Below are positions 16,352 through 25,521 of a stretch of 36,790 nt of DNA, one piece after another. The stretch's first letter is position 1. Each line of letters starts with the position of its first letter. A program made the position numbers and the translations under genes. The stretch comes from Burkholderiales bacterium (lineage in GTDB: Bacteria > Pseudomonadota > Gammaproteobacteria > Burkholderiales > WYBJ01): positions 1-36,790 of the forward strand of contig JADLAC010000081.1 in NCBI GenBank assembly GCA_020848435.1. Reading direction: 5' to 3'. The notes beneath the pieces were generated by a model, which did no database searches, was not told where the DNA came from, and saw nothing but the letters and a program-made list of their open reading frames with translations.

Positions 16352-17143
16352 TCAGCGCCGCGGCGCGGTCGAGATACGCTCGGCTTCGCGCAGGCTCATG
16401 AAGGCGATGTCGCCGTAGTAGGCTTCGACGCTCGCGCCGGTATTGTCGGTGTCGGTCATGATCGCGATGGCCTTGATGCGTCCGGGCTCGGCGCCGAACG
16501 CGCGCTTGTAGTCGTCGTATACGTTCTGCGATTCGAGCTTCCAGGTCCCGGTCAGGGTCTCGCCCGTCTCGGCCACGATCATCTGGACGCGTTCGCTATG
16601 CGGATTGGGAATGACGCTGCCGCGCGGGGCGCGATTCTCCCAGATGTACATGAGGGTCGCGTACGGCATCTCGTGTCCGGTCAGCGCGCGGATGCGATCG
16701 AAGAACATCCGGTCTTCGGGCGGCAGCGAGGCGATATCGCCGGCGAACGAGATCACGACTCGCACCGGCGCGTCCTCGGCGTTGCGGCGCTTGTTGTTCG
16801 CGCCCGGAATGAGCTGCGGCACCTTCCAGCGCCATTGCAGGATCGGCAGCTCGCGCGGGTCGATGTCGAGCGGATGCATCAATCCGGAGGCCGAGGCAGC
16901 CGACATCGCCTTCACCACCACGGAGCCGTTGTAATCGACCAGCTCGTAGGACGTGAGCTTCTTCAATTTCGACAATCGCCACGGCCGCCAGCCGCCCGGC
17001 AGTGCGCCGTTGGGCGAAGCCAGCGAAAAGGCGGCCACCGTCCGACTCGGCCACGGGTCGGGCGGCTCGTTCGGAATGCCGGCGCAGCCTGCGAGCAGTG
17101 CGGCGACGGCGGTGATTGCGGCGAGGCGTATTGGTGGCAGCAT
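16352..17143 (-). CDS. DUF3047 family lipoprotein
   Basis: 263 aa from the ATG at 17143, chosen because it starts a lipoprotein signal MLPPIRLAAITAVAALLAGC with the lipobox LAGC and Cys20. The open frame from 17197 only adds an unlikely extension. The mature protein has the DUF3047 hallmarks: LQWRWKVPQLIPGA, EDAPVRVVISF, LPYATLMYIWEN-like MPYATLMYIWEN, and a C-terminal AIMTDTDNTGASVEAYYGDI. It is probably anchored in the outer membrane, facing the periplasm. The function of the family is unknown. It lies 97 nt downstream of amiC on the same strand. Confidence 0.88.
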   Translation of the reverse strand: MLPPIRLAAITAVAALLAGCAGIPNEPPDPWPSRTVAAFSLASPNGALPGGWRPWRLSKLKKLTSYELVDYNGSVVVKAMSAASASGLMHPLDIDPRELPILQWRWKVPQLIPGANNKRRNAEDAPVRVVISFAGDIASLPPEDRMFFDRIRALTGHEMPYATLMYIWENRAPRGSVIPNPHSERVQMIVAETGETLTGTWKLESQNVYDDYKRAFGAEPGRIKAIAIMTDTDNTGASVEAYYGDIAFMSLREAERISTAPRR

Positions 17144-17240
17144 GGCGCAAGCGAGTGCGATCCGCTCGAAAGCTAGCAGAAAAGCACGGCCGTGCAAATG
17201 GGCCCCATGCCGCGAGGATGAGGCGCAACGCCGGCTAGTT

Positions 17241-18614
17241 TCAGCGCGGTTGCTGGCTCTTGGCGTTTTGGGCGATCCGCGGTGCGCGTGCCAGCGGCGG
17301 ATTGGCCGCGAGATAGCGTTTCACGCCGGCGAGGACGGCGCTCGCCAGCTTGCCCTGGTAGGCGTCGTCGCGCAGCCGCCGCTCCTCGTAGGGATTGGTG
17401 ATGAACGCCGTCTCGACCAGGATGGAGGGGATGTCCGGCGCTTTCAGTACGGCGAACCCCGCCTGCTCCACGGCGTTCTTGTGCAGTGTGTTGATTTCCC
17501 CGATTTCGCTCAGCACCGCGCGGCCGAGCTTCAAGCTGTCGTTGATGGTCGCGGTCTGCGACAGGTCCAACAGCGTCTGCTTGAGATACGGGTCGCGCAC
17601 GTCGAGGTTGATGCCGCCGATCAAATCGGCCTCGTTCTCGCGCTTGGCCAGCCATTGCGCCGCCGCCGAGGTGGCGCCGCGCTCGGACAGCGCGAACACC
17701 GAGGAACCGCGTGCGTGCGGCCGGATGAAGGCATCGGCATGGATCGAGACGAACAGGTCGGCCTGTACCCGCCGTGCCTTTTGCACGCGCGCGCCCAGTG
17801 CGACGAAATAATCGTCGTCGCGGGTGAGAATCGCGCGCATGCCGGCCTCGGCATTCACCAGCTCGCGCAGCTTGCGCGCGATCGCAAGGGTAACCTCCTT
17901 TTCGTAGGTACCGAGCGGGCCGATGGCCCCCGGGTCTTCGCCGCCATGGCCGGCATCGATCACGATGACGATCGGGCGCTGCGCCGCCGGCGCAGCACTG
18001 GGCCGAGGCGGCACGGCTGCCGATCGATCGATGGAGATCGGAACGACCCGAGCGCCTTCGGCGTCCACCTCCGGGGTTTCGATGGCAGCGCCCGGCGCTT
18101 CGCGTTGATGCTCCGTCTGCTGGACCAAGGCCATCAAGGGGTCGATCGGCTTCAGCGGGTGAATATCGAGCACCAGCCGGTGGCCGTAGCTGCCGACGGG
18201 TGCGAGCGCGAACACCTCGGCGCGCGCTTCGCCCTTCAAATCGAACACCACGCGCAACACGGTCGGCTTGAAACGGCCGACGCGTATCGCTTTCACGTAG
18301 GGATCCTCTGGGGTGACCTTGCTCGCCAAGGCGTCCAGATGCGGGCTCGGCTCGACGCCTTCGAGATCGAGGACCAGGCGATGCGGCGACGGCACCGAAA
18401 ACACGGTGTAGCGAATGCTCGATGCGGCTTCGAGCGTGACGCGCGTGTACTCCTTCGCCGGCCACAAGCGCGTCGAGGCGATCTGGGTATGTGCCGGCGC
18501 GACGCTGGGGTAGAGAGTGGCGAGCAGCAAGGCGACGAGCAGCGCGAACGGCAGCCACGGCCATGCGCTTCGAGGCGGATGCGCAGGGCTCAGGGGCCGA
18601 GCGTGCTCAGACAT
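17241..18614 (-). CDS. amiC: N-acetylmuramoyl-L-alanine amidase (AmiC type, AMIN domain)
   Basis: 457 aa. It is a periplasmic zinc amidase that splits septal peptidoglycan during daughter-cell separation. A signal peptide spans about 17-41. An AMIN targeting domain (about 44-152) is followed by a Pro/Ala-rich linker (about 190-213) and an Amidase_3 domain (about 214-445). Zinc and catalytic residues visible are H223 in IDAGHGGEDPGA, E238 in GTYEKEVTLAIA, H292 in VSIHADAF and E401 in SILVETAFITNP. The ATG at 18614 is used; its first 25 nt overlap the end of tsaE. tsaE-amiC adjacency is common in proteobacteria. Confidence 0.95.
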   Translation of the reverse strand: MSEHARPLSPAHPPRSAWPWLPFALLVALLLATLYPSVAPAHTQIASTRLWPAKEYTRVTLEAASSIRYTVFSVPSPHRLVLDLEGVEPSPHLDALASKVTPEDPYVKAIRVGRFKPTVLRVVFDLKGEARAEVFALAPVGSYGHRLVLDIHPLKPIDPLMALVQQTEHQREAPGAAIETPEVDAEGARVVPISIDRSAAVPPRPSAAPAAQRPIVIVIDAGHGGEDPGAIGPLGTYEKEVTLAIARKLRELVNAEAGMRAILTRDDDYFVALGARVQKARRVQADLFVSIHADAFIRPHARGSSVFALSERGATSAAAQWLAKRENEADLIGGINLDVRDPYLKQTLLDLSQTATINDSLKLGRAVLSEIGEINTLHKNAVEQAGFAVLKAPDIPSILVETAFITNPYEERRLRDDAYQGKLASAVLAGVKRYLAANPPLARAPRIAQNAKSQQPR

Positions 18615-19072
18615 CGCCGCCCCGCTTCGGTATGTGCGCCGAGTCGTGCGATGCGTCCGTGCGCGGAGATTTCCAAGTGGATATCGAGGTCCGCGAGCGG
18701 CAGCGTGGCGCCTGCGCGTTCGGGCCATTCGACCAGACACACCGCGTGCTCGTCGAAATAGTCGCGGAAGCCGCTGTCGATCCAGGCATGGGGATCGTCG
18801 AGCCTATAAAAATCAAAGTGGTACAAGTATAACTTCGAAACTTTGTAAAGTTCAACCAGGGTGTAAGTCGGGCTCTTGACTTTGCCCTCGTAACCCAGAC
18901 CCCGCAGGATGCCGCGGGCGAGGCAGGTCTTGCCCGCGCCGAGCTCGCCGCGCAGGTAAATCACCATGCCGGGCACGAGTGCCGGGGCGAGCGCGCGACC
19001 CAGCGCGGCGGTTGCTGCTTCGTCGCCGAGGCAGCGTGTTAGGCTCGCGGCAGCAAGAGGTCGATCGTGCAA
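18590..19072 (-). CDS. tsaE: tRNA threonylcarbamoyladenosine biosynthesis ATPase TsaE
   Basis: 160 aa. It is an essential partner of TsaB and TsaD in making t6A37 on ANN-decoding tRNAs. The P-loop RGELGAGKTCLARG (41-54), VKSPTYTLVELY (65-76), YHFDFYRL (about 83-90) and CLVEWPERAG are all present. The start is a TTG at 19072, and its first six bases overlap the GTG start of the divergent queG gene. The 3' end overlaps amiC by 25 nt, implying translational coupling. An AT-rich patch at about 18805-18855 is simply the codons around KVSKLYLYHFDFY. Confidence 0.93.
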   Translation of the reverse strand: MHDRPLAAASLTRCLGDEAATAALGRALAPALVPGMVIYLRGELGAGKTCLARGILRGLGYEGKVKSPTYTLVELYKVSKLYLYHFDFYRLDDPHAWIDSGFRDYFDEHAVCLVEWPERAGATLPLADLDIHLEISAHGRIARLGAHTEAGRRCLSTLGP

Positions 19073-20146
19073 GCACTATCCCCGCAGGGCGTGACGGATA
19101 TCCCGGTGCTGGTCAGTCGGATCAAGCGCTGGGGTCGGGAGCTGGGCTTTCAAGCCGTCGGCATCGCCGGTATCGATCTCGGCGACGCGCAGCCCCGCCT
19201 GGTCGAATGGCTGGCGCGGGGTTTCCACGGCAGCATGGATTATATGGCGCGGCACGGGATCAAGCGGGCTCGTCCCGGCGCGCTGATACCCGGCACGGTG
19301 AGCGTCATCTGCGCGCGCCTCGACTACCGCGACGAGCGCGCGTGCGACAGCCATGCGGTGCTGAGCGATTCGGAGCGCGCTTTCGTCTCGCGTTATGCGC
19401 TCGGGCGCGACTACCACAAAGTCCTGCGCGCCAAGCTGGAGCAGCTCGCGAGTCGCATCAGCGCCGAGGTGGCGCCGCACCGCTATCGCGTCTTCACCGA
19501 CAGTGCTCCGGTAATGGAGGTGGAGCTGGCACTCAGGGCGGGCCTGGGCTGGCGCGGCAAGCACACCCTGCTGCTATCGCGCGATGCCGGCTCCTACTAT
19601 TTTCTCGGCGAGATATTCACCGATCTGCCCTTGCCCGCGGAGCGCCCGGTGGGCGAGCATTGCGGCTCGTGCACGCGTTGCATCGACGTCTGTCCGACCC
19701 AAGCGATAGTCGCGCCGTACCTGCTGGACGCAAGGCGCTGCATCTCCTACCTCACGATCGAGCATGGTGGCTCGATTCCTGAGGAGCTGCGGCCGCTGAT
19801 CGGAAACCGGGTCTACGGCTGCGACGATTGCCAGCTCGTCTGTCCCTGGAACCGCTTTGCCCGGCCGAGCGCCGAAGCCGATTTCGCCGTGCGTAACGGT
19901 CTCGACGATGTAACGCTGGTCGCGCTGTTCGCCTGGTCGCGCAGCGAATTCGAGCAACGAATGGCCGGCAGCGCCATACGCCGCATCGGCTTCGAGCGCT
20001 GGTCGCGCAACCTCGCGGTCGGCCTCGGCAATGCCAAGGATCGGGCGAGCGCGTTGCGCGCGTTGCGCGCTCGCGCCGACGATCCCTCGGCGCTGGTGCG
20101 CGAGCACGTGGCATGGGCGCTGGAGCGTCATGGCGCCAGTCGATGA
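19067..20146 (+). CDS. queG: Epoxyqueuosine reductase
   Basis: 359 aa from a GTG start. It reduces epoxyqueuosine to queuosine in tRNA using cobalamin and two [4Fe-4S] clusters. TDSAPVMEVELALRAGLGW contains the conserved Asp (D145). The ferredoxin-like cysteines are C199, C202, C205 and C209 (HCGSCTRCIDVCP), with C225 and C252, C255, C259 (CDDCQLVCPWN). A HEAT-like C-terminal part (about 300-355) follows. It is divergent from tsaE with the two start codons overlapping, so its promoter must lie inside tsaE. A gap of about 190 nt separates it from the methyltransferase gene. Confidence 0.96.
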   Translation: MQALSPQGVTDIPVLVSRIKRWGRELGFQAVGIAGIDLGDAQPRLVEWLARGFHGSMDYMARHGIKRARPGALIPGTVSVICARLDYRDERACDSHAVLSDSERAFVSRYALGRDYHKVLRAKLEQLASRISAEVAPHRYRVFTDSAPVMEVELALRAGLGWRGKHTLLLSRDAGSYYFLGEIFTDLPLPAERPVGEHCGSCTRCIDVCPTQAIVAPYLLDARRCISYLTIEHGGSIPEELRPLIGNRVYGCDDCQLVCPWNRFARPSAEADFAVRNGLDDVTLVALFAWSRSEFEQRMAGSAIRRIGFERWSRNLAVGLGNAKDRASALRALRARADDPSALVREHVAWALERHGASR

Positions 20147-20340
20147 TGGCGTTCACGCATCAGCCCGATGCGCCGTTCGGATGCGGAGTTGAGACCGCCA
20201 CGCGCGCGTCGGCCGGGTCGGCGTGGCAGATTGCCGCCGCGGCGTTGGGCCTCACGAGGTCGCTGCACCGGCGGGCCTGTGCTCGTGTAGTATCCGACCC
20301 GATCGAACAGCATGAGACGGGCACGGCGGGGAGGCGGGCG

Positions 20341-21012
20341 GTGACTTCGGCCGACATGTTGCAGTACTACGCGCGCCGCTCGGGCGAGTACGAGCGCATC
20401 TATCAGCGCCCGGAGCGGCAAGGTGACCTGCGGCAGTTGACCGCGGCGATCGAAGCCGTCTTCGCGGGCCGGCGCGTGCTCGATATCGCCTGCGGCACGG
20501 GATACTTCAGCGCCTGGGCGGCGCGGCGCGCGAGCTCGCTCGTCGGGCTCGATGCCAACGAGGAGACGCTCGCGCTCGCCCGTGCCAAGAACATTCCGAA
20601 GGCGCGCTTCGAGCACGCCGATGCCTACGCCTTGCCGCTGCCTGCCGTCGCCTATAGCGGCTGCCTGATGAGCTTCTGGTGCTCGCACGTACCTCGACAG
20701 CACATGGCCGCGTTTCTCGCCGGCGTGTGCAAAGTGCTCGAGCCGGGCGCGCCGGTGCTCATCGCGGACAACACCTATGTCGAAGGCAGCAGTACCGCGC
20801 TCGCGCGGCGCGACGCCGCCGGCAACACGTACCAGGAACGGGTGCTGGAGGACGGCGGCCGCTATGAAGTGTTGAAGAACTTTCCGACCTGCGCCGAGCT
20901 GCTGCGCTGGGGTCTTCTCCACGGCAGCGGTGTCGAGCTGCGCACGCTGACGTACTATTGGCTGCTGCTGTTTCGCTCGAAATCCGCGCTCGATCCCGAG
21001 ACGGCGCCGTGA
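20341..21012 (+). CDS. Class I SAM-dependent methyltransferase
   Basis: 223 aa from the GTG at 20341, which has the strong Shine-Dalgarno GGGGAGG about 6 nt upstream. A longer frame to 20113 overlaps queG and shows no domain. The Rossmann fold has motif I VLDIACGTGYF (46-56), the acidic residue in VGLDANEE (68-75) and the later segment GCLMSFWCSHVP. A C-terminal hydrophobic stretch contains TYYWLLLF. The substrate is unknown. Its TGA stop overlaps the GTG of soxB (GTGA at 21009-21012), so it is translationally coupled to the sarcosine oxidase operon, which suggests but does not prove a metabolic link to methylated amines. Confidence 0.88.
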   Translation: MTSADMLQYYARRSGEYERIYQRPERQGDLRQLTAAIEAVFAGRRVLDIACGTGYFSAWAARRASSLVGLDANEETLALARAKNIPKARFEHADAYALPLPAVAYSGCLMSFWCSHVPRQHMAAFLAGVCKVLEPGAPVLIADNTYVEGSSTALARRDAAGNTYQERVLEDGGRYEVLKNFPTCAELLRWGLLHGSGVELRTLTYYWLLLFRSKSALDPETAP

Positions 21013-22259
21013 ACCGCTATTCCATTTTCACGCTCGCGCGCAACGCGCTATCGCATCATGAGCATTGGCAGCGTGCCTGGCGCAGCCCCGAGCCGCAGCG
21101 CCGCTACGATGTCGTCATCGTGGGCGGCGGCGGTCATGGGCTCGCGACCGCCTACTACCTCGCCAAGGAGCACGGCGTACGCAGCATCGCGGTGCTCGAG
21201 CGCGGGCTGATCGGCCTGGGCAACAGCGGCCGCAATACCACCATCGTGCGCTCCAACTACCTGTGGGACGAGAGCGCGCATCTGTACGAGCATTCGCTCA
21301 AGCTTTGGGAAGGCTTGTCGCGCCGGCTCAATTTCAACGTCATGTTCAGCCAGCGCGGGGTGTTGAATCTCGCGCACAATCTGCACGACTTGCGCGAGCT
21401 GCGCCGCCGCGTCAATGCCAACCGCCTGAACGCGATCGATTCGGACATCCTGACCACCCAGGAAGTGCAACGCATGGTGCCCGCGCTCAATTGTGCGGCC
21501 GATGCGCGCTACCCCGTTCTCGGCGCGTCTTTACAGCGTCGCGGCGGCACCGCCCGCCACGATGCCGTGGTGTGGGGTTTCGCCCGCGCCGCCGACGCGC
21601 TCGGCGTGGACATCATCCAGAATTGCGAAGTGACCGCGATCCGCCAGCGCGATCGGCGCGTGACGGGCGTGGAAACCACGCGCGGGTCTATCGCGGCCGA
21701 CAAGCTCGGCGTGGTCGTCGCCGGCCATGCCAGCGTGCTGGCGCAGATGGCCGAGATACGCCTGCCGATCGAGAGTCACCCGCTGCAGGCGCTGGTGTCC
21801 GAGCCGATCAAGCCCGTGCTCGACACGGTCGTCATGTCGAACGCGGTGCACGTCTACGTGAGCCAGTCGGACAAGGGCGAGCTGGTGATCGGCGCCGGTA
21901 TCGATGCCTACAATTCCTACTCGCAGCGCGGCAGCTTTCCCGTCGTGGAAGCCTCCGTGAGCGCGCTGGTCGAGCTGTTCCCCTCGTTCCGGCGCCTCAA
22001 GATGCTGCGGCAATGGGCGGGCATCGTCGATGTCTGTCCCGATGCGAGCCCGATCATTTCGAAGACGCCGGTGCGCGGGCTGTATTTCAATTGTGGTTGG
22101 GGCACCGGCGGCTTCAAGGCGACCCCGGGTTCCGGGCACGTGTTCGCGCATACGATCGCGCGCGACGAGCCGCACGCATTGAACGCCGCCTTCGCGCTGG
22201 AGCGATTCACCACTGGTGCGTTGGTCGACGAGCACGGCGCGGCCGCGGTGGCACACTGA
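21009..22259 (+). CDS. soxB: Sarcosine oxidase subunit beta
   Basis: 416 aa from the GTG at 21009. It is the catalytic flavoprotein subunit that oxidises sarcosine. An N-terminal FAD-binding fold VVIVGGGGHGLATAYYLAKE (35-54) is followed by ERGLIGLGNSGRNTTIVRSN. The segment GGTARHDAVVWG includes H184, which lies where the family His carries covalent FMN at the interface with the alpha subunit. The C-terminal flavin segment contains DASPIISKTPVRGLYFNCGW. It overlaps the methyltransferase stop by 4 nt, and soxD begins 2 nt after its stop. Other DAO-family amine oxidases are excluded by the complete B-D-A-G gene order. Confidence 0.95.
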   Translation: MNRYSIFTLARNALSHHEHWQRAWRSPEPQRRYDVVIVGGGGHGLATAYYLAKEHGVRSIAVLERGLIGLGNSGRNTTIVRSNYLWDESAHLYEHSLKLWEGLSRRLNFNVMFSQRGVLNLAHNLHDLRELRRRVNANRLNAIDSDILTTQEVQRMVPALNCAADARYPVLGASLQRRGGTARHDAVVWGFARAADALGVDIIQNCEVTAIRQRDRRVTGVETTRGSIAADKLGVVVAGHASVLAQMAEIRLPIESHPLQALVSEPIKPVLDTVVMSNAVHVYVSQSDKGELVIGAGIDAYNSYSQRGSFPVVEASVSALVELFPSFRRLKMLRQWAGIVDVCPDASPIISKTPVRGLYFNCGWGTGGFKATPGSGHVFAHTIARDEPHALNAAFALERFTTGALVDEHGAAAVAH

Positions 22260-22261
22260 CG

Positions 22262-22543
22262 ATGCTGCGAATCGCCTGCCCCTGGTGCGGCCCGCGCGCG
22301 GAGATCGAGTTCTCCTACGGCGGCGAGGCGCACATCGCCCTGCCCGAGGCTGCCGACGCGCTCGACGATGCGGCGTGGGCGCAATACCTCTTCATGCGCA
22401 CCAATCCGAAGGGGCGCCATCTTGAGCGCTGGGTGCACACGCACGGCTGCCGGCGCTGGTTCAACGTGGTGCGCGATACGGCGAGCGAGCGCATCGCGGC
22501 GGTATACCAGCCAGGCGCCGAGCCGCCCGAGGACGCGCGTTGA
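22262..22543 (+). CDS. soxD: Sarcosine oxidase subunit delta
   Basis: 93 aa, a small zinc-binding subunit of heterotetrameric sarcosine oxidase. The start MLRIACPWCGPR has Cys6 and Cys9. The later segment WVHTHGCRRWFNVVRD supplies the His and Cys that complete the zinc site in the family. NPKGRHLERW is also typical. It starts 2 nt after soxB, and its TGA overlaps the TTG of soxA (22540-22543). Confidence 0.95.
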   Translation: MLRIACPWCGPRAEIEFSYGGEAHIALPEAADALDDAAWAQYLFMRTNPKGRHLERWVHTHGCRRWFNVVRDTASERIAAVYQPGAEPPEDAR

Positions 22544-25521
22544 GCCAGCCGAATCGAACCGCCGCGGGCGGACGCATCGATCGCGAGCGTCCCTTGAGCT
22601 TTCGCTTCGATGGCCGTCACTACGTAGGCCACGCGGGCGATACGCTCGCTTCGGCGCTGCTCGCCAACGATGTGCACCTGGTCGCGCGCAGCTTCAAGTA
22701 CCATCGGCCGCGCGGCATTCTGAGCATGGGGGTCGAGGAACCCAATGCCCTGGTCCAGCTCGGCCAGGGCGCCTACACCACACCCAACATGCGCGCCACC
22801 CAGGTCGAGCTCTACCAGGGCTTGAGCGCGCAGAGCCAAAACCGCTGGCCGTCGCTGAGCACCGATGTGGGCGCGATCAACGACCGCCTGTCCGCCTTGC
22901 TGCCGGCCGGCTTCTACTACAAGACGTTCATGTGGCCGGCGGCGCTGTGGATGCGCTACGAGCGCGGCATCCGGCGCATGGCCGGCCTGGGGCATGCCCC
23001 GCGGGAGCCCGATCCGGATCGCTACGAGCGCATGCACGCGCATTGCGATGTATTGGTGGTCGGCGCGGGGCCGGCCGGCTTGGCTGCCGCGCTGGCGGCG
23101 GGCCGCGCGGGTGCTCGCGTCATCGTGGCCGACGACCAGTGCGAGGCCGGCGGCCAATTGCTGGCCGAACGCTTCGAGATCGCAGGCCGGCCCGCGCTCG
23201 CCTGGGTCGGCGCGACGCTGGCGGAGCTGCAAGCCCTGCCCGAAGTGAGGCTGCTCAGGCGCACCGCGATCAACGCCTATTACGATCACAATTTCCTGGT
23301 GGGCTGCGAGCAGTTGCCCGGCGAGCGGGCGAAGGAGCTCTCGACCGTACCCCGCCAGAGGCTCTGGAAGATACGCGCCCGGGAAGTCGTGCTGGCGACC
23401 GGCGCGATCGAGCGGCCGCTCGTCTTTCCCGACAACGATCGGCCCGGCATCATGCTCGCCGCCTCGGTGCGCGGCTATCTCAACCGTTACGGCGTGAAGC
23501 CCGGCACGCGGGTCGTGATCGCAACCGCAGCCGATGACGCGTATCGTACCGCGCTCGATCTCGCCGGCGCCGGGGCGAGCATCGTTGCCGTCGCCGACTT
23601 GCGCGCACAGGCCGCGGGCTATCTGCCGCAGCAAGTGCGCTCGCGCGGGATCGAAGTGCTGACCGGCGCCCGCATCGTTGGCACCGAGGGTCGAATGCGT
23701 GTCGACGCCGTTCGCGTGCAGACCGGCGCGAGCAGGGTGCGCGCGCTCGCGTGCGACCTGCTGGCGATGTGCGGAGGCTGGATGCCCAGCGTGCACTTGT
23801 TCTCGCAGTCGCGCGGCAAGCTCGAATTCGATGCCGGGCTGGGTGCGTTCGTTCCGGGCGCGGCAACGCAAGCGGTGACCTGCGCCGGAATGGTCCGTGG
23901 CGCGCCATCGCTGCGCGAGGCGCTCGCACAAGGCTTTCAGGCCGGCGCGGCGGCCGCGGCGCGCTGCGGGTTCGACCGGATCGCGAAGATCGAATGCCCG
24001 CCCACGCTCGAGCCCGAGGAGACGCCGATCGATGCCTCGTGCGCGTTTCGCGGCACGCCGGGCGGCGGCAAGCAATTCGTCGACTGGCACAACGACGTGA
24101 CCGTGGCCGATGTCCGCCTCGCCGCGCGCGAGGGCTACGACGGCATTGAGCATCTCAAACGTTATACGACCGCGGGGATGGGCGTCGACCAGGGCAAGAC
24201 CGGCAATCTGAACGCGCTGGCCTTGCTCGCCGAGTTGCGCGGCGTGCCGGTGCTCGAAATCGGCACCACGACGTTTCGGCCGCCATATCAGCCGCTCGCC
24301 TTCGGCGCGATCGCGGGTGCGGACAGCGGCGCGTTGTTCGATCCGGTGCGCCGCACGCCCATGCACGGCTGGCACGAGCGCCACGGCGCGCTGTTCGAGG
24401 ATGTCGGTCAATGGAAGCGGCCCTGGTACTACCCGCGCCCGGCCGAGAGCATGCGCCAGGCGGTCGACCGCGAATGCCTCGCGGTGCGCGCCGCGCTGGG
24501 CATCCTGGACGCGAGCACGCTCGGCAAGATCGATATCCAGGGGCCGGACGCCACCGAATTCATCGACCGCATCTACTGCAACAGCTTTCGCACGCTCGCG
24601 CCGGGACGCTGCCGCTACGGCCTCATGTTGAGGCAGGACGGGATGGTGTTCGACGACGGCGTGAGCGCGCGTCTGTCCGAGCACCACTACCTCATGTCGA
24701 CCACGACCGGCGGCGCCGCGCGCGTGCTCGCGTGGCTGGAGGAATGGTTGCAGACCGAGTGGCCGCGACTGCGCGTCTACTGCACCTCGGTCAGCGAGCA
24801 GTACGCGCAGGTGGCGATCGCCGGGCCGCGCTGTGCCGACATGCTCGCCCCGCTCACCGATGTGAAGCTCGACGCGATGCCTCCCATGTCGGTGCGCGAG
24901 GGCAGCGTCGCGGGCATTCCGGCACGGGTATTTCGCATCAGCTTTTCCGGCGCACCCGGTTATGAGATCGCCGTTGCGGCGGGTCGAGGCGTAGAGCTGT
25001 GGACGACGCTGATGGGCGCCGGCGAGCGCTTCGGCATCACGCCTTACGGCACCGAGGCGATGCACGTTCTGCGCGCGGAGAAAGGGTTCATCATCGTCGG
25101 CCAGGAGACCGACGGCACCGTGACGCCGCTCGACCTCGGTCTGGATCGGATGGTCGCGGCCGACAAGTTCTTCATCGGCAAGCGTTCGCTCGCGCGCGCG
25201 GATGCACGCCGCACCGATCGCAAACAGTTGGTCGGCCTGCTGACCGAATCGCCGCAGACGGTATTGCCCGAAGGCACCCAGCTCATCCTGGAACCGCATG
25301 ATTTCGCCGCCGCGCCGAGGTCGCCCGTGGCGATGGCGGGTCATGTCACGTCGAGCTATTACAGCGCGAACTGCGGCCGCTCGATCGCGCTCGCACTGGT
25401 GAAGGCGGGCATATCCCGCCTGGGCGAGACGCTCTACGCCCCGCTCGACGGCCAGCTCGTTAAAGTGACGCTGACCGCCCCCTGTTTCTTGGACGCGCAG
25501 GCACAGGTGCGGCGTGGCTGA
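22540..25521 (+). CDS. soxA: Sarcosine oxidase subunit alpha
   Basis: 993 aa from a TTG start overlapping the soxD stop. It binds NAD+ and folate and passes the methylene group to tetrahydrofolate. The N-terminal ferredoxin-like domain (about 15-105) lacks the Fe-S cysteines, as expected (ARSFKYHRPRGI). A FAD/NAD-type Rossmann domain begins at DVLVVGAGPAGLAAALAAGR (170-189). GMGVDQGKTGN lies near 547. A GcvT-like folate domain spans about 610-890 and a GcvT C-terminal barrel about 900-985. The length matches known alpha subunits. It overlaps soxG by 8 nt. No glyA, folD or purU lies beside it, unlike many sox operons. Confidence 0.96.
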   Translation: MSQPNRTAAGGRIDRERPLSFRFDGRHYVGHAGDTLASALLANDVHLVARSFKYHRPRGILSMGVEEPNALVQLGQGAYTTPNMRATQVELYQGLSAQSQNRWPSLSTDVGAINDRLSALLPAGFYYKTFMWPAALWMRYERGIRRMAGLGHAPREPDPDRYERMHAHCDVLVVGAGPAGLAAALAAGRAGARVIVADDQCEAGGQLLAERFEIAGRPALAWVGATLAELQALPEVRLLRRTAINAYYDHNFLVGCEQLPGERAKELSTVPRQRLWKIRAREVVLATGAIERPLVFPDNDRPGIMLAASVRGYLNRYGVKPGTRVVIATAADDAYRTALDLAGAGASIVAVADLRAQAAGYLPQQVRSRGIEVLTGARIVGTEGRMRVDAVRVQTGASRVRALACDLLAMCGGWMPSVHLFSQSRGKLEFDAGLGAFVPGAATQAVTCAGMVRGAPSLREALAQGFQAGAAAAARCGFDRIAKIECPPTLEPEETPIDASCAFRGTPGGGKQFVDWHNDVTVADVRLAAREGYDGIEHLKRYTTAGMGVDQGKTGNLNALALLAELRGVPVLEIGTTTFRPPYQPLAFGAIAGADSGALFDPVRRTPMHGWHERHGALFEDVGQWKRPWYYPRPAESMRQAVDRECLAVRAALGILDASTLGKIDIQGPDATEFIDRIYCNSFRTLAPGRCRYGLMLRQDGMVFDDGVSARLSEHHYLMSTTTGGAARVLAWLEEWLQTEWPRLRVYCTSVSEQYAQVAIAGPRCADMLAPLTDVKLDAMPPMSVREGSVAGIPARVFRISFSGAPGYEIAVAAGRGVELWTTLMGAGERFGITPYGTEAMHVLRAEKGFIIVGQETDGTVTPLDLGLDRMVAADKFFIGKRSLARADARRTDRKQLVGLLTESPQTVLPEGTQLILEPHDFAAAPRSPVAMAGHVTSSYYSANCGRSIALALVKAGISRLGETLYAPLDGQLVKVTLTAPCFLDAQAQVRRG

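Noticed and set aside
18800..18860. AT-rich patch with TATAAA-like and TATAA words, considered as a promoter or foreign insertion
   Set aside because: It encodes the conserved TsaE segment KVSKLYLYHFDFYRL in frame, so the base composition follows from the amino acids.
20286..20293. TGTAGTAT upstream of the methyltransferase considered as a -10 box
   Set aside because: Only four of six bases match and no -35 lies at suitable spacing, so it is too weak to list as a promoter.
22580..22860. Possible [2Fe-2S] ferredoxin domain at the SoxA N-terminus
   Set aside because: The fold is present but the cluster cysteines are missing, as is normal for heterotetrameric sarcosine oxidase.
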